Shown: positions 8,650-12,670 of the stretch, piece after piece
How the letters are laid out: each line of letters opens with the position of its first letter
Numbering within the stretch: the first letter of the stretch is position 1
Assembly (NCBI GenBank): GCA_000436535.1
Contig: FR886293.1
Span: 1 to 12,670, forward strand
Origin: Eubacterium sp. CAG:252
GTDB taxonomy: Bacteria; Bacillota; Clostridia; Lachnospirales; Lachnospiraceae
Direction: 5' to 3'
DNA: 12,670 nucleotides
Notes under the pieces: model-generated
The model's database searches: none
Told to the model about the DNA's origin: nothing
The model's input: the letters and a program-made list of their open reading frames with translations, nothing else
Program-made: the position numbers and the translations under genes

Positions 8650-9636
8650 TTACTTAATCAAAAATGCTGTTGGCAGTGTTCTTGGACCTGTTGGTGAATA
8701 TGGCTTATTGATAACTTCACCATCATAATACATCTGTGTTGATGTTCCACCATCCATAGCTGATGCATTGACCGCTCCATACTGAAGCATAATATCCTGA
8801 AGGTCTGAGAATGAAGCTCCAAGGCTTGTTACCTGTCTTCCGTCAACCACAAGAAGGAGTATCGCTCCATCAGCTCTTTGTCCTATGGCTGTACGTGGAT
8901 TAAGTCCGCCACCGACACCATCAACATCCTGTGCCTCTCCATTTATAACAAGGAATGGTCCTATATCGCTGCTTGCATTGACACAGTCCCTTACACCAAG
9001 CTCCTGCGCCTTAGCTGCTGTCATATTACCCATAACAAGCTTGTTATCAAATGTTATACCCGTTACATGATATGTCTCATTTGGATTACCATTTAATACA
9101 TTGCCATCTACCATGACAAGTCCGATAGGCATTGCTGTCTGTGGTGTTGAGTCAACAAACTCACCACCATTAATACCTGCAATTGCATCATATCTTTGTG
9201 CTATCTCTGAAACTGTCCAGCCTTTCTCAAGCTTGAACTCCGGTACTGTACCAACAAAAAGTCTTGATGGATCTTTAACTATCATAAGCTTTCCGCTGTA
9301 AGCCTCACCCTTAATATCTACCACATAAAGGTCTTCCTCATCTTCATTAGTTTCACCGCCTATAACAACAAGGCTTGAATCTGTTATATCCGTTGTGTCC
9401 TTTACAGAATTTTCTTCTTTAATCTTGTCAATCTCCTCCTGCGAACAGAACCAGTTTGCCATAAAGCCAAGCTCTCCAGTTTCCTGTAGTGACATAATAA
9501 ACTGTTTCTTAGCCACTTTTGATGGTCCCCAGGCTAACATAGCCATAACACAGTACAGACCTGCTACAAGAATAACTATTGTTGTCAACAGAGTGGCACC
9601 AATACGTCCCACCCACTTTAATACATTCTTTTTCAT
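8650..9636 (-). CDS. Membrane-anchored phosphodiester glycosidase family protein (NAGPA-type)
   Basis: The protein belongs to the family of the human uncovering enzyme NAGPA and bacterial YigE-like proteins, which cleave or bind sugar-1-phosphodiesters. From the chosen start it has 328 residues: a membrane anchor at about 9-36, a linker to about 85, then the domain with AGINGGEF (153-160), NPRTAIG (246-252), a strand ILLLVVDGRQ (259-268) and MDGGTST (294-300). These match the family's GINGG, PRTAIG and DGG-S/T signatures. I chose ATG 9636 because GAGGA lies five bases upstream; the ATG at 9648 gives four more residues but has no ribosome binding site. It follows the GT2 gene by 24 bases. The domain should lie outside the membrane and act on wall or capsule polymers; the substrate is unknown. 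The sixth base of the usual GINGGFF motif is changed to Glu here. Confidence 0.92.
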   Translation of the reverse strand: MKKNVLKWVGRIGATLLTTIVILVAGLYCVMAMLAWGPSKVAKKQFIMSLQETGELGFMANWFCSQEEIDKIKEENSVKDTTDITDSSLVVIGGETNEDEEDLYVVDIKGEAYSGKLMIVKDPSRLFVGTVPEFKLEKGWTVSEIAQRYDAIAGINGGEFVDSTPQTAMPIGLVMVDGNVLNGNPNETYHVTGITFDNKLVMGNMTAAKAQELGVRDCVNASSDIGPFLVINGEAQDVDGVGGGLNPRTAIGQRADGAILLLVVDGRQVTSLGASFSDLQDIMLQYGAVNASAMDGGTSTQMYYDGEVINKPYSPTGPRTLPTAFLIK

Positions 9637-9660
9637 CACTTTCCTCATTCTTATTAATCT

Positions 9661-10734
9661 TTACTTAAATACCCATCTTTTCTGTATGTTATAGCTTATA
9701 ACAAACAGAACTACATCAACTATTATCTTGGTTATTGCAACTGCTACATTGCCCGATGCAAGCAGCTTTGTAAATATGTATACAAGAAGATACGACACTA
9801 TCATCTGGCAGAACCACAGTATATAATACCTCACTGCTGCCGACTTCGTATCCTTATCTGACTTAAACACAAGCTTCTTGTTCATGGTAAAGTTGAATAT
9901 AGAAGATATCACTCTTGCTATAACTGTACTCACTAACAGTCTTAATGATATTGTAATCATAACAAGAAAAATTTCAAGTAAATTAAATATTAAATTATCT
10001 ATAACCCACGATGCTAATGAGCTTAGCACATACTTTGGCGCTGTTTTAGAAAATGTGTACTTGAAAATCACCTTGTATATTTTTATTGAGTCCTTGACCG
10101 GGTTGAAATGTGTGGATGCATTTTCCTCAATATACACTGTCTTAATAGGCACTTCCATATATGGAATATCTGATCTCTTAAACTCTAAGAGCATCCTCGT
10201 TTCGTACTCAAAACGCTCACCCTCAATATCACAGAAGGTCTGGAGATATCTATATGGTATTGCCCTTAGCCCCGTCTGTGTATCTGATATGTTAAGTCCA
10301 CACATAGCCTTAAACACAAAGCTTGTAAGATTGTTACCAAACCTGCTCTTAAACGGAACATCATCGCCGTCAAAGGTTCTTACGCCAAGCACAACCTTGT
10401 CTTCACGAATCATAGCTTCGCAGCAGTTATATATATCATCTGCCTGATGCTGGTTATCGCCGTCCACCGTCACTACGCCATCGTAATCTTTTCTGTTGCT
10501 GATACAGTATTCAAATGCTGTTTTTAAGGCTCTTCCCTTGCCTCTGTTAACATCGTGCGTAAGAATCGTACATTCTTTATAAGCCCCAACCTTCTCAAAT
10601 GGCCACATATGACTCTCATCGCTTCCATCATTTACCAATACTATATCCCCGAATCCCTTCCTTATCAGCGAATCCACAACCGTAACTAACTTTTCATCCG
10701 GATTCAGCGAAGGAATAATAACTGATACTTTCAT
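9661..10734 (-). CDS. GT2 glycosyltransferase fused to a GtrA-like membrane domain
   Basis: The N-terminal 230 residues are a GT-A fold family 2 transferase of the dolichyl/undecaprenyl-phosphate sugar synthase type: MKVSVIIPSLN at the start, VNDGSD (34-39) for nucleotide binding, VDGDNQH (90-96) as the metal-binding DxD region, and DTQTGLRAIP (151-160), a signature of polyprenol-phosphate hexose synthases. Residues 235-357 have four membrane segments and the GtrA hallmarks SSIFNFTMNKKLVF (277-290) and YNIQKRWVFK at the C-terminus. In systems known from phage serotype conversion, GtrB makes the polyprenyl-phosphate sugar and GtrA is proposed to flip it; here both are one chain. The ATG is preceded by TAGGAG at nine bases. 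It is the first gene of the minus-strand run, so the promoter should lie in 10735-10957. The sugar is not predictable. Confidence 0.94.
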   Translation of the reverse strand: MKVSVIIPSLNPDEKLVTVVDSLIRKGFGDIVLVNDGSDESHMWPFEKVGAYKECTILTHDVNRGKGRALKTAFEYCISNRKDYDGVVTVDGDNQHQADDIYNCCEAMIREDKVVLGVRTFDGDDVPFKSRFGNNLTSFVFKAMCGLNISDTQTGLRAIPYRYLQTFCDIEGERFEYETRMLLEFKRSDIPYMEVPIKTVYIEENASTHFNPVKDSIKIYKVIFKYTFSKTAPKYVLSSLASWVIDNLIFNLLEIFLVMITISLRLLVSTVIARVISSIFNFTMNKKLVFKSDKDTKSAAVRYYILWFCQMIVSYLLVYIFTKLLASGNVAVAITKIIVDVVLFVISYNIQKRWVFK

Positions 10735-10801
10735 ATCTATACGCTCCTATCTATGCGTCCTATAATCCGCACTTATTACAGCAGCATACTATCTGTGTCA
10801 T

Positions 10802-10830
10802 AATGTATACACTCGCGGTATGCCTTGTAA
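10802..10830 (-). promoter_or_regulatory. Candidate promoter for the minus-strand envelope operon
   Basis: On the minus strand TTACAA (10830-10825) and TACATT (10807-10802) are 17 bases apart. Both hexamers are imperfect, so this is the best fit in the gap and not a firm call. It lies about 70-95 bases upstream of the GT2 gene start. Confidence 0.3.
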
Positions 10831-10831
10831 C

Positions 10832-10858
10832 TTTACACATACCCTTTGATGATATAAT
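10832..10858 (+). promoter_or_regulatory. Extended -10 promoter for the Cys/Gly-rich protein gene
   Basis: A perfect extended -10 element, TGATATAAT, lies at 10850-10858. A near-consensus -35, TTTACA, lies at 10832-10837; the 15-base spacer is short, which an extended -10 tolerates. Transcription would begin near 10865, giving a leader of about 93 bases before the ATG at 10958. If the gene is sporulation-controlled, a different sigma factor would be used and this call would be wrong. Confidence 0.5.
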
Positions 10859-10957
10859 AATTTCATAAATATTGCAATATTTCACCCAAAATAAGTAACA
10901 CTAACAAGCCCATTATCATATTATTGTATTGTAAATGTTTTAATCGGAGGATTATTT

Positions 10958-11233
10958 ATGAGTGATTTAGCAGCAACAAACTGCGGAGGATGCAACGGAT
11001 GTGGAGATTGTGGTTCTAACAACTGCATATGGCTTATTATTCTTTTACTTCTTTTTGATAACAATGGCTGTGGCTGCAACAACGGCTGTGGCGGATGTGG
11101 TTCTAACAACTGTATATGGATTATCTGTCTCCTCCTCTTATGTGGTGGATGTGGCGACTGTGGCAACGCCTTAGGTCTTGGCGGATGCGGATGCAACGGC
11201 GGCTGTGGCTGCAACAATGGCTGCGGATGCTAA
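10958..11233 (+). CDS. Cys/Gly/Asn-rich repeat protein with two CIW-hydrophobic segments
   Basis: The 91-residue product has 20 Cys, 24 Gly and 14 Asn, about 64% of the chain. It holds two imperfect 29-residue repeats (residues 15-43 and 44-72), each CGxCGSNNCIW followed by a run of Ile/Leu (24-33 and 53-61), then a Gly/Cys tail ending GCGCNNGCGC. The start is certain: CGGAGG lies seven bases before the ATG and the composition begins at once. I recall similar small proteins in Lachnospiraceae under the automatic name 'chorion class high-cysteine protein', which carries no functional meaning. The hydrophobic runs of 9-10 residues are short for a membrane helix. Possible roles are a disulphide- or metal-rich surface or spore-layer component; this is inference. 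It is the first plus-strand gene, with its own promoter and terminator. The gene on the opposite strand of the same bases is a composition artefact. Confidence 0.88.
   Translation: MSDLAATNCGGCNGCGDCGSNNCIWLIILLLLFDNNGCGCNNGCGGCGSNNCIWIICLLLLCGGCGDCGNALGLGGCGCNGGCGCNNGCGC
11009..11112 (+). repeat. Internal 87-bp repeat within the Cys-rich gene
   Basis: The 17-base string at 11009-11025 (TGTGGTTCTAACAACTG) recurs exactly at 11096-11112, an offset of 87 bases or 29 codons, and similarity continues on both sides. The protein repeat is therefore also visible as DNA, which points to a fairly recent or conserved internal duplication. Confidence 0.8.
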
Positions 11234-11264
11234 TCACCTTCTAAGGTATTCTTTATTCTGATAA

Positions 11265-11335
11265 GGCAGACATATGGTGCGCTTACCCGGTATATGATGT
11301 GGGGACTGGGCGGCTGTGTGTCTGCCGTCTTTTTA
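11265..11335 (+). terminator. Intrinsic terminator after the Cys-rich gene
   Basis: GGCAGACA (11265-11272) pairs perfectly with TGTCTGCC (11319-11326), followed by GTCTTTTTA. The loop of 46 bases is unusually long for a simple terminator and is G-rich near its 3' part. It lies 31 bases after the stop codon. The strand is clear because the T run follows only on plus. Confidence 0.75.
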
Positions 11336-11588
11336 TATTAATATTTCTTAAAGTTACTTTTGTGTGCAACTCTTATATAATATGTGTTTCTAGCTCATAT
11401 ATACTTTTACAATATTTTTAATCCGCTCATTTATAGTATTAAAATCATGTATGATATACTTATTTTAGGAAAATATAATACACGTATCAGAAGCAATTTT
11501 TACCATTCATCTATTTTATCAGACTATCAAACTTACACTAAGATATGTCATATAAAATATTTTGAAGAATATATTAATACAAAATGAT
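11336..11588 (+). promoter_or_regulatory. AT-rich gap with a candidate promoter for the Asn-rich gene
   Basis: This stretch holds no gene I can support: the frames open here start at GTG without a ribosome binding site and have no recognisable content. A TATAAT at 11376-11381 has TTACTT (11354-11359) 16 bases upstream and could drive the Asn-rich gene with a leader of about 200 bases. A second TATGAT-like box near 11450 is weaker. Confidence 0.3.
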
Positions 11589-12215
11589 ATGGACAGTAAT
11601 ATAATGCCTAAACAAATCCCTGTAACCGAGTTCGATATATTAACCCAGCCTGATTATATCCAGCTTATCAAAGCAATCCTTCCATTTATGGAATACAATA
11701 TGCAGCGCCGTGTATCAGCACTAATACGTACAAGTGAACTTAAAAATACCATACGTTTTTATAATTCACCTGCCAACTGTAATATTTTTAAAACATGCAG
11801 CAACAGCAGCGGCATCACATTTAATACTCCTATTAATGAAATTCTAAACAATGAAAAGCTTATGAATACCATAACTACCTACTGCTCCGGCAATATTATC
11901 AATATGATTAACACATACCGCAGCTTCAGCAAAATGTCCGATATGTTCAATATGATGGATATGTTTAACGGTTCTTTTAATGGTAATCAGGCTAATATGG
12001 ACAGTGGTTATTCTGGTAATGGTAACAGCAATAATCAGTATTTTAATAGTGGAAATTATATGGCGAATGATGTAAATAGTGGTAATAATAGTTCCGGCAA
12101 TAATATACTCAATAATTTTATGAATTCAAACCAACGGGACTTGTATAACGAATATTTAAGACAACTTGACTCTCTTGATTTAAATTTTAATTCTGATGAT
12201 AATAACGACAACTAA
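11589..12215 (+). CDS. Asn-rich protein with helical N-terminal region, unknown function
   Basis: I do not recognise this protein. From ATG 11589 it has 208 residues. The first half (about 15-115) looks helical and ordered, with a stretch LIKAILPFMEYNMQRRVSALI (about 25-45) and three Cys. From about 118 to 185 it is low-complexity, dominated by Asn, Gly, Ser and Met, and a charged helix RDLYNEYLRQLDSLDL precedes an Asp/Asn tail. No signal peptide or membrane segment is seen. The start is uncertain: TTG 11562, ATG 11589 and ATG 11604 are possible, an in-frame stop at 11553 limits it, and none has a clear ribosome binding site. Base use is more AT-rich than in the minus-strand genes. Proteins with a short helical core and an Asn/Gly-rich tail occur in spore-forming Firmicutes; a structural role is a guess. 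No terminator follows. Confidence 0.78.
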   Translation: MDSNIMPKQIPVTEFDILTQPDYIQLIKAILPFMEYNMQRRVSALIRTSELKNTIRFYNSPANCNIFKTCSNSSGITFNTPINEILNNEKLMNTITTYCSGNIINMINTYRSFSKMSDMFNMMDMFNGSFNGNQANMDSGYSGNGNSNNQYFNSGNYMANDVNSGNNSSGNNILNNFMNSNQRDLYNEYLRQLDSLDLNFNSDDNNDN

Positions 12216-12243
12216 TAAGTCGGAAACATATTTTATATTGCCC

Positions 12244-12263
12244 TTACATATCTTTATATGTAA
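12244..12263. repeat. Perfect inverted repeat, 8-bp arms
   Basis: TTACATAT (12244-12251) and ATATGTAA (12256-12263) flank CTTT. The stem is AT-only apart from one pair per arm and is followed by AAATAAATT rather than a T run, so it is a weak terminator at best and could instead be a protein-binding dyad. Confidence 0.6.
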
Positions 12264-12283
12264 ATAAATTATAGGCGTTATTA

Positions 12284-12307
12284 GTGTGAAAAATCTATTT
12301 TTCACAC
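12284..12307. repeat. Perfect inverted repeat, 11-bp arms
   Basis: GTGTGAAAAAT (12284-12294) and ATTTTTCACAC (12297-12307) flank a CT centre. The length and perfection make chance unlikely. It may be an operator for the downstream small gene or a bidirectional terminator-like hairpin; the A/T runs lie inside the stem, which is not the normal terminator layout. Confidence 0.8.
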
Positions 12308-12323
12308 ACGGGATTTGTGTCTG

Positions 12324-12364
12324 TGCGCACCTGCACAAACCTGTTATGCGCAAAAACGTGCGCA
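12324..12364. repeat. Three copies of the palindrome TGCGCA
   Basis: TGCGCA occurs at 12324-12329, 12347-12352 and 12359-12364. The last two can form a six-bp stem with loop AAAACG. All three lie just upstream of the 65-residue gene, in an otherwise AT-rich area. Confidence 0.65.
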
Positions 12365-12385
12365 GAAATGAGGATTATTATAGTT

Positions 12386-12583
12386 ATGTCAGAAACTGAT
12401 TTTAGGAAGCAGCTTTTATTAAATGAATTCAGGACTTTATCAAAGGGTAAAAGTAAAGAAGAACTTGTTCCACTGATATTCGCCTTAAGCCAGAAAGCCA
12501 AGCAATCAGGTGTCCAGTTCACAAGGCAGGACTGTGAAATGATATATAAGCAGATTGTTCCTGATGGTAATCCGCCGAAGTGA
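12386..12583 (+). CDS. Small helical protein of unknown function
   Basis: The 65-residue product begins MSETDFRKQLLLNEF. I chose ATG 12386 because GAGGAT lies about ten bases upstream; a longer frame opens from GTG 12317, but its extra 23 residues would be encoded by the TGCGCA repeat region and have no ribosome binding site. The sequence suggests two or three amphipathic helices (about 5-19, 24-40 and 46-57, with KSKEELVPLIFALSQKAKQ the clearest), one Cys (residue 50), no signal peptide and no membrane segment, so it is probably cytoplasmic. I do not recognise a family. The size and helical make-up would fit a small regulator or adaptor, but no DNA-binding motif is evident. The upstream inverted repeats suggest regulated expression. 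No terminator is visible in the 87 bases that remain. Confidence 0.65.
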   Translation: MSETDFRKQLLLNEFRTLSKGKSKEELVPLIFALSQKAKQSGVQFTRQDCEMIYKQIVPDGNPPK

Positions 12584-12670
12584 TTTTTATTGTATCAGTG
12601 GGGTCAGAATTGTAGTATGGCTTTTGCACGTTAATTATTGTATTACTGGTTGATTATATTTATTGACGAA

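Noticed and set aside
9878..10447. 189-codon plus-strand frame opposite the GT2-GtrA gene
   Set aside because: The opposite strand carries clear GT2 motifs across the same bases; this is a shadow frame.
10921..11217. Minus-strand frame of 98 codons opposite the Cys-rich gene, rich in Pro, His and Gln
   Set aside because: It is the reverse reading of Gly/Cys/Asn codons, has no ribosome binding site, and the plus-strand gene has a strong one.
11236..11247. Small ACCTT/AAGGT inverted repeat just after the Cys-rich gene
   Set aside because: A five-bp stem with a two-base loop is too small to fold as such and is common by chance; the terminator further on explains the 3' end.
12284..12307. Possible Rex or CRP/FNR-type operator
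   Set aside because: The TGTGA/TCACA halves are present, but the distance between them does not fit the Rex (four-base centre) or CRP (six-base centre) pattern, so no regulator is named.
12317..12385. N-terminal extension of the 65-residue gene from GTG 12317
   Set aside because: The extra codons cover the TGCGCA repeats and lack a ribosome binding site, whereas ATG 12386 has GAGGAT upstream.

Overview
The window looks like a chromosomal segment of a low-to-moderate GC Gram-positive anaerobe of the Clostridia, most likely a Lachnospiraceae member (Roseburia/Agathobacter/Lachnospira type). This rests on the clear Firmicutes-type ClpC and RadA, on strong GGAGG-type ribosome binding sites, on SpoVB/MurJ-type flippase sequence, and on a small Gly/Cys/Asn-rich protein of a kind I associate with these genomes. 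Genus or species cannot be fixed from sequence reading alone. I saw no rRNA, tRNA, CRISPR array, transposase or phage gene.

Bases 1-10734 are all transcribed on the minus strand. Read in transcription order, a tight run comes first: a GT2 glycosyltransferase fused to a GtrA-like membrane domain, a membrane-anchored phosphodiester glycosidase (NAGPA-type), a membrane-anchored protein with two probable NTF2-like extracytoplasmic domains, a SpoVB/MurJ-type lipid-linked saccharide flippase, and then clpC. Gaps are only 12-42 bases, so this is probably one operon. The first four genes suggest an envelope glycan or lipid-linked sugar module. Next come a 137-residue protein of unknown function with its own promoter region and a good intrinsic terminator, radA (GTG start), a short soluble methyl-accepting chemotaxis-type signalling protein, and the start of a double zinc-ribbon protein cut by the window edge. 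The clpC...radA order recalls the Firmicutes clpC-radA neighbourhood, but ctsR, mcsA and mcsB are not next to clpC and disA is not after radA.

Bases 10735-10957 are a divergent intergenic region. From 10958 on, the genes are on the plus strand and look accessory: a 91-residue protein made of two 29-residue Cys/Gly/Asn repeats, each with a CIW-hydrophobic segment, closed by a terminator; an AT-rich gap; a 208-residue Asn-rich protein with a helical N-terminal part; a 170-base gap packed with inverted repeats; and a 65-residue helical protein. This right-hand part has no functional assignment and is the most interesting stretch. All functional links between genes are inference from order and spacing.
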